Shown piece by piece: positions 1-12,400 of a DNA stretch of 64,000 bases. A program made the position numbers and the translations under genes. Every line of letters begins with the position of its first letter. The first letter of the stretch is position 1. The DNA lies in NCBI GenBank assembly GCA_010645155.1, contig JAAGOF010000088.1, forward strand, positions 1,397,384 through 1,461,383. The letters are read 5' to 3'. Under the pieces are notes generated by a model, which ran no database searches, had not been told where the DNA came from, and was given only the letters and a program-made list of their open reading frames with translations. This DNA comes from Tigriopus japonicus (taxonomy: Eukaryota; Arthropoda; Copepoda; Harpacticoida; Harpacticidae).

Positions 1-455
1 GTTCGCTCTCGCTTTCGTTGTTTGGCCTTAGAAAGGCTGGGCTTGGCCAGTAGAAGGGCAGGACCGGTACGAGGCGTGCACTGAAACTGTCTCGACTCAT
101 CGGGTTTTGTCCTGTTGGATGGGACGAGGGCTGAGTGAAGAAGGCTCTGGCTTCCGCGGCCTCTAAACACACCTCTCGTTCGTTCTTTGGTTCGTTGGTT
201 GGTTGTTCGCTGTTTCGTTCAGTGCTCAGTGTGTTTGGAGTGACCGCCTCGCTCCGCGTTCGTTTTCCGTGTGAGTCGTTGTGGTTCTCGGTTGGGTATT
301 GTGTTCGGAATAAGCTGTTCAAAGAGGCTGAACACGTACCAGCATAGAGCACTTACTTCTCCAGCCTCACTTCGATCTCGGAACCATCGTGTTCGACGAC
401 CAAATGTGTTGGGTGAAGTGCGAATCAACATGGTGAATTTAGGGGTGTGACCACC
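1..455 (+). other. 5' UTR and leader region of the PACS gene
   Basis: No coding region is visible here before the PACS start. The stretch at about 176-222 is a degenerate GTTCGTTGGTT-type simple repeat. Open frames on both strands are short and lack recognisable protein features. I infer 5' UTR and possibly promoter; the transcription start is not identifiable. Confidence 0.5.
430..450 (+). promoter_or_regulatory. short upstream ORF before the PACS start codon
   Basis: An ATG at 430 opens a six-codon frame (MVNLGV) that stops with TGA at 448-450. This is five bases before the main PACS ATG at 456. The uORF ATG has a moderate context (A at -3) and the main ATG has a strong one (CCACCATGA). 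Such an arrangement often dampens or conditions translation of the main frame. That role is inference from position only. Confidence 0.5.
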
Positions 456-3400
456 ATGACGAGTGTCGTGGGCGGACCCTTTCGACCCCCGGCCGGATCT
501 ACCGGATCCCATGCCGGGGGTGGAGCAGTGGGAGGTGGCTCTGCCAGCCTGCATTTAGGGGTGACGAGTCCGGGTGGGACGCAATCCGGATTCTCGTCCT
601 CATCCTCGCACCATTTTCTGGGTGGGACGCATGGGGGTGCGGGAGTGAAACCCGTACCTATGAAACTATTTGCCACATGGGAAGTGGATCGGACACCGCC
701 GAATTGCATCCCAAGGTAAGATCTCAACGCACAATATTTTGTCTTAAAGCCCCGTGATCTTATAGCTTGTGGTAAGTCAATCTTTTAGCGAGGTTTAGCA
801 ATACCATCACGATAAACATGAGATCCGGTGCCTTCAACCAGAAAAGGAACCTTTGCTCGTAGGAAGCCACCGAGACATATTGGGATGTTAAAGAATTCAT
901 GACATCCAAAGACAGGCAAAGATGACTCACGGTGTGTCATCTTGTGTTCCCGATTTGACTTTGGTTGTCAACGGGCTTTGATCATCGTCTAGCTAACTCA
1001 TGCTCGATTCACTCCCCTTTGCTACAAGTAATATCTGTTGATTTTCATTCGCATTGGCCATTCGATTTGTTTATGATCTTTGCAAATTGCAATATTGGTT
1101 AACCAAATAATCTGCCGATGAAGAATACAAGCGAGCCAACGTGAATCATAACGTTCACACATGGATGATTTTCTGTCCAAAACCTGGTTAGAGAGGCCGA
1201 TGAATGCCATGGTCCGTTCGTGTTGGCAACGAAAGTGTTTTTGCCTTGACTTTTTTTTGCTATGCTTCGGAGGATTGAACTTAAAATTCGATAACTCTTA
1301 TCCTCCAGTTCTTGCACAGAAAAACTCCAATCAACCATCACAGCCCTGTGGTAGCTGATGGGATCAAACGTCTGTCAAACTCATTGTGATTATTCAAGTG
1401 TTTCCGACGGATAGACACACGAAAACCTTCACTTACTTCGTCATATGTGTGTTTGTGTATGTATACTCACGGAGTTGCATGCGTGCATACGGTATATGTA
1501 TGTACATATAACTGGACCAGTCATTCCATGAACTGTTGATTCTAGCTTCCCAAAGTAAATTACAATGGTTGCACGTGACTGCTTTTTCGGAGAGAGTGAA
1601 AGAGAGCTCGTTTGTTCTTTAAAATACGTAGCAGAAGCTAAGGGTCGAAAATTAATTGCCCAACCGCATTGAGGAATAGCTTGGCTCACATATGCCATTA
1701 TAACCCAATTTAATATGCACCAACACTGCGTTTGTTCCAAAACGATTTTCCTTGCGGTTTCATCGAATCCGTTCGCTCTTTCGTGTGTCACAGACTTTTC
1801 ACGAACGACAAGCCAATCCAATTTGAATACGAATGGTAACAGTGGTCAGTGGTCGTGTCCATTCGACAAAGGGATTTGAATCATATTCATACGGTATCGT
1901 GACCACGCATTTCCCCTCAGGGTGTTCATCATTCAATACTGAAGCCAACCATTATCAAACGTTGAACAGCTCGACATGCCATCTTCAAAGCTTTGGTTAG
2001 TTGTCATTTAAAATGGAAAATTCATCCTCCCACTCAATTTCGATCAGAATCCAAACGTTAACGAACTTGGCTCAACTTTAAAGAATAAAACTGGTCAATG
2101 TTTTCCGATGAGAATCCAATTTGAAGCACGACGAATGTTGCCAGTGTGTGTATGTGTTTAGAAGTTAATGGAGTCGGCAATTGCTACAGGTCATTACGAG
2201 AAGGAACTGATGATTGTCTAGAACATTTCAGATGCCAGAATTGACACGGTTATTTGGTTCAAGGCAAATACACGTCTGTGAGCAGCGTTGAAAGAAGGGC
2301 AATAAGTTGTGCCCTTATTTTTCTTGCATATGCACTCAATCTTCAGGGATAATCCACTGTCAGAGTGAAGCTGAACTTAGACTCATATCCCCCAATTTCC
2401 CGTCTGAGTCTGGGAAGTTTTATTATTGCCCAAAGTTTGCAAAATGGTGCATTCTACCGGGAGAGAGGAACAACTGACTTGGTGGACAATGTCCTTGAGC
2501 AGTCTTTCAAGTCACTTTTGTTTGCCTTAAATCGGCTCGTCACGCTTCACTAGTTTATTAGACATTCTTGTCGCTTGTTGTTCAGTCCAATAAGTTCCAT
2601 GATTAACCGGCTAGTTGGTCTTTTTGGTGTTTTCGTGAACGTTCCAAAGAAACCGGGAAAATAACTTGCTTTTCGCCATGTGTTTGACGTTTTGCGAAAA
2701 GTTTCGCAATAACACAAGTTTGTTGCACGGCAAGACATATGTTGAATCGCCATTAAAAAGGGGTAGAACTCGCACGTTTTCGATTTTCTCAGAGGGCTGG
2801 TGACCCGGTGAAATAAATAAAGAACACCACCGAATGGAAGTCCCTTCCACAGTCATTTCTTGCGAACATGATCCGTGTTGTGACGGAAATGACATTTCCG
2901 AAGAATGAATTTGCCCTAGATGTTTTGCTTCATCAGCGTCAGGTTTCAAAAACACATTGCCGTCGTGATTAGCCTCTGTTCTAATTTTTTACTTGGCTAA
3001 AGATCTTCATCTTTTACTCTTTTTGATCGGCTACAAACAGGACAAAATTTTCCTCTTACTCTGTTGAGAATGAAAATGCGGAGTGGCGTTGTTTTATCTC
3101 CATCGTTTGGATGCATTCCTTCAGACGAGGAAAATTGCCACCTGACAGCTTCTCTTTGACGAGCTAACCTGAAAAGGCTCCCATCCATCTCCGGGAACTT
3201 GATCCACCCATATTCAGTATTCGTCTACGGAAACATTCAACTATTCCCGCCCCAAAAAAGTCATCTCCAAAGTGGTGGTTGAATGTCAGAATTTTTTGAC
3301 GTCTCGCGTTTGCGACATAAATGCTGAGGATTCCGTTTCGAATTGTGCACCAGTTTTCCCAAGTGTTAAAGTGGTAAAATCTCTGATCATATCGCTTGAC

Positions 3401-6400
3401 TATATGGACTCAATGCCTATGTGCATGTGTGTGAAGAAGAGAATTCAGGCTCGAACTCGGTTGGAAGTCCGAACTATAGAACTGAGAAGTCGAGTGGAGT
3501 GCAAGCTAGCTCGTTTCTTTCTAATGGCTTCACGCTTGCTTAGCAAGCCTTTAAGAAATATTCCTTCCATGGCCAGACAGATTTGAAGCCGATGCATTAT
3601 TTATTTCATTGGGTGTGGAAGGAGATTAATATTACAAATCGTCTGTCGTCATCGGGCAGCTCCTGAGTATTGATTATATTTGTTTAGGATGAAACATTAA
3701 TGGCCCGCGGTTTTCAAAACATGTATTCTACTTCCGTTCAACGACAAGTTTCTTAAAGACTCCCCCGAGCGTTTGTGTTTGTGATGCAAGGAGTTTCTCA
3801 CATGTCATGACTTCTCCACATTTGGTACTTGTGTCCTTATCGTTTACGTAGCTTTGTACTACTTAAGCCAAAGAAGGTAGGAACTGGGGACGGCAAATCA
3901 GGCTAAAATAGGACGTGTTGGAAGTGGACGACGGACCTTCAGAAGGATTTAGAGCTCGGTGGAGACGAATTCGACGTGAACTCATTGTAGTACGAGTACG
4001 TCGAATTTCGTATGTGTGCAAACGTCTGCAAACGACAGCACAAATGTCCGCTTGCTCTTGACAGAAACTGCATTTTCTGAAAGAAAACTCACCGATTTTG
4101 ACCACAATCCTGGCTCGTTCAATGAAAAAGCCTCCCTCGGCTTTCAGTGAGGTGACGAGTCTGTAATGTTCAAACCGGGTAAAATGTCCTTCAAGGTTAA
4201 AATGGAACACGCTCGCTTGGAAGTCGAATAATTGAATTTCCTTGTTGTCAACTGAACTTTCTAGTTGGATTGGATTGTAAAACTTGGGGGAGAGAGAGGG
4301 CTCGAGCTCCCAGAGTTATAAAGGGAAGCATTTTTGTTGCAAACGAAAAACACCTCTTTTTCATTGAGTGTGGAGGAATGTCGACGCAATCGTTTGTGCT
4401 CTCCAATTCTGCATCGGGCAAATAATAGAGAGGCAATGGAATGGAATCAGGAAGTTGCGAGTGCGAACACAAAGAATTATAATTTCATGCTGGCTGATTC
4501 TTTTGTCAGTTCAGGATGCATTCGTCGACCAAAAAATCAAGTCCCAGCCAGGCAATTTGAGCAGTGTTGTACATATTTTAAACAAAAGGCCGCCTAGCTA
4601 CTCGAGTCTTGCTCCAAACTGCCTGAACTCATTCTCAGGGATGAAGAAAAAATTGAAAAGGAGAAATGGCCCGGCCAGAGTTCAATAAACTTGGAATAAA
4701 AAGTCTGGCCTATCCATCTCGAGATCTCTTTTTGGAGCGTTAAGGACTGGATGGCCGCGAGACGAGCGCACACTTGGGAGAAGTGCATTTCCAGCGCCTT
4801 TCTTGTCCTATTTTGTCCTTATTGCCATTTAGAATCAAGGTCCGAGCTATTTTTCTCATAAATTATTCCGGCCTTGGCATTTGGGATGACCTTCCCAAAC
4901 CCAAAGAAACATCCCCATGGGAGGCTCCAAAGGAGGGGTTTCTGGAATCCTCCTTTAGCCGTGTTATTCAGCTCGATCCGAAAACCCGACCCAGAAAAAA
5001 ACGAGCCCAAATATTAGCAAAAAGAAGACCTACTTCATTCAAGGTTGCCATTTCTGCTGTCTTTCCTTGCAGTACGTCGTCGTATACTATGTAATACAGA
5101 AGCTGTTCCAGATCATCCCGGGTTTGAACCATTAGCCCAAGGAGGAAAAGAAGGAGGCATAAAAGGAAAAGTCGTGTCTGGTTTTGGCGGTTCGGCGAAA
5201 GAAAATGAAAGAAACACCAGAAAATCCTCCTCTTCGCCTTCTCTTTTCTATTTGATCCTCCTTGAGCTTTTTCTCGTCTTCAAAAAGCAGCTCAACGTGA
5301 TGCCAATTCCCAGCGTCCAGACACACTCGTAGAAAACTCTCTCCATGCTCACTATCCATATTGAAGAGGACGTTCATCCTTTGTGAACCATTGATGTTCC
5401 TCTCGTTTTTTAAAGAGGGAGATCTCTTTGGTCCCGGCCTTTTTTTTTTTTTGAAAAGATTACGAGATGGAGTGAAGGCCATTCAAACCTTTTGTGTCTG
5501 AAGTTGGAATATGAGTTCCTTATTGTTCCAAAGGTGCTTGAGACTGACATTCAATTGAATTATCTAGCTTCCCACGGGTTAACCAATTGAATTTCTTCAC
5601 GCACCCACTTTTCTTCCACTTTCCCTGATGGCCTCGTTGTATGCTTCAAAGAAGTAAATAGAGAGGATTTGAAACTTTCCATTGAGCCTTTGCTCGCCAA
5701 TCAATGGCCTTTTAATTCAATCTGAGGGACTCTAAATCTCTGCGAGGACTCGATTTATGGAGCATATTTGATCCCTGGGATTTCGACTCACTCTAGTATG
5801 TAATTGAAAGCTCAGCCCTTCGTCCCTTCTGAAGCTCGAGAACAGATGTATTTTCGTACAACCTTTGCATGGTCACAAACTGAGAAGCCAAAGAAGATGA
5901 TGGATTTATCTTTTCTCTTCATGTATTCATTAGTAGACGGACCCTGCGATAACACGAAACACACCTTGTGTATGAGTGAAAGATAGTAGAGCGAATATGT
6001 GCTACCTGTCTTTTAATGCTTTACTACTAATGTACTTGTTTATTTCCTTCCAGACTCTGCACACTCACCTTGACCAGACTCGTGCTCAACAAATCTCTGG
6101 GAGCAGATCTTAATTCAGTGATCATTGCTGTGAAGATGCAGGTAAGAATATACAATTAATCCTCATCATTCTCGCGTTTTCTCCCGTCTTTTCCTTGCTT
6201 CCTTCCTTCTTCTCTTCTCTTCCTCGTCTTTCTCGTCTGTCAGGTTGGGATTGCCATAAATGTTTTTTGGGTTTCTTGAGAGGCTCTCACTCACGTGGAC
6301 TGTGGTCACTTGGAATAGACCATCTGATGGATCTTGTTTCTGACCTTCTTAATGACCTTGGTTGTTTGTGAAGAGAGACTCACAGAGAGCAAGGATCTCC

Positions 6401-9400
6401 TAATATTTCCCTCTCCAGCTGTCTTAGACACTGAACGAGTTAGGGGTCCTAAGGCTCATGGAAAATACCTACTTAAGGTGTGAGGAATGCCATTAAGGAA
6501 CCAACTTGCCGCCCGAAAATCAGTGATATTCAAAGTGACCGAGCTGGATGCATGAAACCACCCGCGTGCTAATATTCCATCAGGTGTCAACTTTCTGGCG
6601 ACGACTTTTGCCTCTTTTCCCATTCCGATAAAACCACTTTTGGTAGTTCCTTTGGCTCAAGTTATGAAGGTTTGTCACGGAGCCATTCAAATGACCTTCC
6701 CTTGGGTCTCTTGGGAGGGTTTGAAAGGACAGAGCCCAATCGAACAAGGTGGGAGTCGTTTTGAAAGGATAGGAATTGAAAAATGGATCAACGACGACTA
6801 CGATTACTTGTCGCGTCTATGCACATGAGGTATAAATGGTGGGAATGGAACATCAAGATTGTGGTGGTCCATGGTCAACGACGAAGTTGTGGCCTTGGCG
6901 AAGGGAAAGATTGTGGATCTTGTTCATCTGGGGATTTATCTGATAATTGGTTCTTTCAGAGACACGTAGAACACTCACCTACTCAGCCAGTCAGTAGCCA
7001 CTCTAAAACACTCCAAGGATGGGTGCAATGTGCCTCCTGGGCTCAATTTCCAAAGAGATCACACTTGTAAACAAAACGTCGTTTCCCACCATGGTCCACG
7101 AATATTCTTCTTCTTATTCTGCCCTGATCTAGTCGTCTCTTTGGTCGAGTGTTGCTTTTCAAGGAGGACCGTCTTTGTCAGTCTGTTGGTGGTATCTCTC
7201 TTTTGATGTCAGAGATAGAGAATGATTTATCCTTTGGCTGGATAAATAGTCCTTGGAGACCGTTTCCATTATCAGCTGCATAATGACCGCCAAGCCATCA
7301 GCATTGGTTCATTCCACTCACCTTGACGGGAAACGTTCTTCATATGGTATTCCATCGGATTCCTTTACTCGTCTCCATGTATATGTATATGTATGGAGCT
7401 GGGCTTTGGTTACCCCTGACTGTCAATAGTTGGTATTTGTTAGTCTTCTTATTTTGACCATGTTGCCGAGCAATCTGAATTTTCTTGCTTCGGTTCTCGT
7501 CACGCGAATAGCAAATTTTCAGGGGGTCCTTCCTAACTTGTTCCAGATGGAACTGGGAGACAGAAAGAGCAAGTAAATCTTATTCTCCGGTCGGAAAATG
7601 GCTCTCAAAAGGGTCCGATCATAAATTGTCACAATGAATTTCATGATAAGTGATTGTGTCCATCGTCGACTTTGGGTTGAGAATGACCTTGAGATGTCGA
7701 ATGTTTTAACCGACGCTCGCCTCTCATCGAATTCAAGGGTCAGAATGTTCTCGGACCTGTTTGTAAATACATTTGTGAAAAAGGCTAACAGCATTTTGTT
7801 TTCGTTGGAAGAAGACCTTGGGCTTTGAAGGTTGCAAAACCCCACCAACATGGCTTGCCTTTGGAACGAGGCTATAAACAGCTATGGAGCTCGTGTATCA
7901 AATATAACATATGGTCTGTTAAGATATTCTCAAGCCATTCATCATGGACCTTTGGACCAAGTTGTGATAGGAGAAAGAGTGAGTGAGAGAAAGAAGGAAA
8001 GAGTGCTCTCGGAAACTGCGCAAGACTTGATGATTCGAAGTGTGAGCATCTTCACGTTTTCCAGAAAATGTTTGTACTTGTGTCAGATCTAACGAACCAT
8101 GGGACAACTCTTTCCTGCGTTTTTTATTAGGTTCACTATAATATCGGAGGATGAAATATTGTACGAAAGACAGGAGGGGGATTCTGTTTTCAAGGAGGTT
8201 CAAACACTGCGTCAAGTTCCTTGATTATGGACTCTCTGCCTTCGTAGCTTGGCTGTCTAGACCAATTACATTCCGAAATTGTTCAGTCCTGTTGAAGAAG
8301 CATTGTTGCCTGGTAGTCTGAGCCAGTAATTGTTGTGGAACAATAACAATCGGCGATCACCATTAGGATAACTATCCTGTCGTCGTAAATTTCCGTGGCA
8401 CATTTCTGGAACATGTTTCTGAGAAGATCCAGAGTTAATACACAAACATTCTCTAGAGCTGACGGAGGATGTAAATAATGTTTAGTGAGAGAGGGAAAAG
8501 GGAAGCGTAGCTATCTTTCTAGGGATCTATTTATCTAGTACTGTGTTGCCTTCTGTATTTTCCACCTCTCCAGTATGACTTGTGGCAAAGAGTACGAGTT
8601 GCCATATCTCCTACTTTATTACTTCTCCAATCATTGCCATGTATAAACAAGACCAAAGCTGATATGAGCTTCATAGATGTTCCATCAGAAATGGATGGAT
8701 GGGTCTCAAGAAGCGTGTTGGTGTGGTGGATCAGAATGAAGGTTTGCAAAAAGAGATAGACATCTATGAGAAGCTCATGGTGCCAAAGATTGTTTACATT
8801 TGGATCCTGAGGCTCTCTGATTATTTGATGTTTTTCTCCGCACCTCCTTGTAGTAGGAAGTTTCTGTTTCTGATTTCTCGGAATGTGGTCCATTTCCAGA
8901 CAAATGCGACTTTTGAGCATCTTTCCACGTCCATATCTGATATTTTATCTCTACCATATATTTTGCGCATCTAATAATTTTTAAGTGACCCCCGCGTTAA
9001 CATGAAGCCCCGAAGATTAAATACTCTATTACGCCTTTCTTTTTTCAGAGTTCCAAACGTACCTTGAGATCCAACGAAATTGAACTCCCACCAAGTGGAT
9101 TATTGGATACTGAGTTGGAGCTAACGTTTTCATTGCAGGTAAATAACTAGCCGTGCTCCCTTCAATGATTGGTTCTTTTCACTTTCTGTCGTTCTCGCCT
9201 TCGAGCTCCAAATTCGTTTGTTTTTACCGATCATTCCTTTGGAACAACGACCTTCAGGTTTGAAGCCAGCCTTTGGTTTTGGCAATTTATCTACGTTAGA
9301 CTCACAAGACAAATTGAGAAGAGAGGAAACTTTTCTGGGACCATTCGACGAGAGAACAGAGAACGACAGAACGGGATTTTTGGGGGCCAACACCTAATTG

Positions 9401-12400
9401 CCTTTGCCTGACTTCTCAGTCACATTTCCGAATCAAAATATGTTTTCCTTCCCCAGCGATTCCCTCTCATTGGTTCCCTTTTTTCTCCGCAGTATCCACA
9501 CTTTCTGAAACGAGAAGGCAACCAATTGCACATCATGTTGCAGCGACGAAAGCGGTACAAAAACAGGACCATTCTGGGCTTCAAGACCCTGGCCACAGGA
9601 ATCATCAATATGTCCCAGGTGAGGATAATGAAGGGCATTAGGCTCACTGTGGGGCCCACGAGAAAGGCGCTAGTTTTCAAGCCTCCTAGAAACCATACAT
9701 TATCTTTATAGCCTCTTTAGAGAAGATTTATTCAATACCTTTGCTTGCCGTTTTGGCCTCTCGGCCTTCTTTAGGCCAATTCCAAGTGCCAACTTTGCAT
9801 ATTTAACCGTACATACGTATATACCGTTGATTAGAAAACGTATCAGATTGCCTCTAACTTTTTGTCTTGGGCAACATTGATGATCATTAAAGATAAGGTG
9901 ACGACGGGCCCCATTAGTGGCTCCAAGAAAAACGTCGGTGTGAAGAGGCATTTTTGAACAGGACCATTTATCTCCTCCCGTTCCAAGTATTTGTCAAATG
10001 TCTACTCCAAGTTTTGTGATACGTTCCAGGTGTTACAAAAGCAAATGGACTTGGAACTCGAGCTGTATGGTGATGTGAAGGAGAAGACGGCAGGATCAGC
10101 CATTGGGAAAGTTTTCATGCTCTCTTTATCCAGTCAGCCAGTGGACCACAACGAAGAAGATTCCTCGTCCCGAGCCAAGGTAAAGCTTTCAATTTAAATG
10201 GGCTGAAATGATCCACTTTAACCCTTCACTTGTTGGACAGACGGCTCTATTTAAAAGCATGCGACGTTCAAAAGGAGGAGAGGGTTAGTGTGAGAGCTCT
10301 TTCTGAGTTGGAAGAGAACGACCTTCAAAATAATTTGTTTCATGCCGGAACACGGAAAATAGCTTGGCCAGTAAATAATGCATAGATTCATGGTCTCACT
10401 TCGCCCACTTCATACGTACTTTCGAATGGTTGGGCCATTAGTGATTGTCAGTGTCCCAAGGGAGTGTACGGTAGTTTTGAGAGCGTATCCACCATTCCAT
10501 TGTTCCAAGGAGTTGTTGCGACTGAGATGGCAGGAAGTGATTTGCATAACTTCTCATGCGGAAGAAAATGGCCTCTAGATTATTCGGGTCTGATGTCTTT
10601 GTGTACAAATATTTACACTTGTAACGACTCACCCGTCACCCTGAGGACAACCCGGTTAAGTGGACATCAGTGTTGCTACATTTTGACAATTTTCAAAAAG
10701 CTTAGTTTTCATTGTTCTAACACAAATATTTTTGTTGGGAAATTTATTAAAAATGTTAGACTTTTAAGCCATTGAGAATTTTTGAATAGTTTTGACTGTG
10801 TTTTGGTTTTCATCAAGGTCGTTTAGCAACAAAAATGGACACCCTGAATGCATTTTCTAATGACATCCAACGTACAGATTGCTAGAAAATATTGTTGACT
10901 ATGCGAAAGGCTTTGCACAATACATGACGGCACATGTCTAGTTTAAGTGTGTGTGCGGATGTAAATTAATGTGTGTGTTTGCAAGTAAAACGACACGCAT
11001 CTTTAGCTTGAGACAACGTTCCAGATTTTTGGGACACCCTCATTAGTTCACTATGAGCATAAGAATGTGACCGTGTAAACACTGCAACCTTGGAATACTT
11101 AATTCTCTCGAAAAGAGTGAGTGGAAGTGAAATTTCACATTTCTAGAGATGGCCTGGTTTCGACATTGAAAGCTTCTCCCAAAATTGGACCAATCTATTC
11201 AAGGGTCGAGGAGGAGCTCAAGATAATTCCCCGGAAATGGGTTTCGTCGTTCAGTTTAGTAACCAAGGTTAATCTTCCAAGCATTCATGATCTATTCTCA
11301 AGAAGAATATGAATCTATCTCTTTTTACATCCAAAGAGCTTGCCAGAGAAGTGAATACCAACAGGCAAAGTAATTGAAAAACAAAAGCTGTAGTATATTG
11401 AATGTTTAGGGGAGAAACGTGCCTTTATTTGCTTTAGACCTTTTCTCTGTGTAGGAGTTCAGGAAAGGGAACAGCCTTGAGCTTGGATTCCAGACTTGGG
11501 ACAGGAATGGTAAAGCAATCATGAAACGATGCAGGCCCAAATGTGGCCAGAAATGTCACTCCCTAGTCCCAAATAACAAGAATAACCTCGCTCCAAAGGG
11601 TTATCATATCCCAATGTGGGTGGCACACATTCCACGTCCCACTTTGTGTGGCCGATGGTCCACTATTCGAAAATCCATCCCCCCTCATCCGTTTCATAAA
11701 GAGGGAAATGCATCAAGATTTAATTTATGATTGCACTCGGACAGATCTCCCAAATGGGGATTTGCCTTTTTCGCCTTCCGGAAAACATCAACTCCCTTGA
11801 GACTGAAATTGTGTTCATCCTCTGTCTTTTTGGGGGGTTTTAGCTGTCCCTCTTGAGAAGAACGAATGAGTTTCTCACATGAGAAACTCCATATCATTCT
11901 TGAGCAATTGTTTGACCTGTCTCGAGATGTGCCAAGTGTCGGTATATCTCGCTAATTGGGCCTTCTTTGTATGTTGTTTTTATAGTTCGCTCAAGGAAAT
12001 GAGCAAAAATGTTTTTTATCCTTCAAACTTTTCCCCGAGATGGAACATCCACGGAAAGAGAATGAGAGAGAACCACTCGTCAAATATGAATTTCCCGCGG
12101 GACATTCCAATCTATTTTCCCTTAGAGCGTAAGAAAACTGAAAGACGGCCTTGGCCAAGGCCAAATGAGAGTCATTAGGAATGACCAAAAAAGTTGGATG
12201 ACATTTTCGGTTCGTTCAAAGCCATTAACCATGAGGAGGAAAACCAAGAATGAAGTTGGGCTCGCTTGTCTTTCTTTCTCTGTCATTATGGATAGAGGAG
12301 GGTTTTCTTGCGTTAGAAAGACATTTATTCTGTGAATCCACTTGATCCGGTTGCTAAAAGAAAATGCCATAAATCAGAGGTTTTACTCATTCTATCCGAA

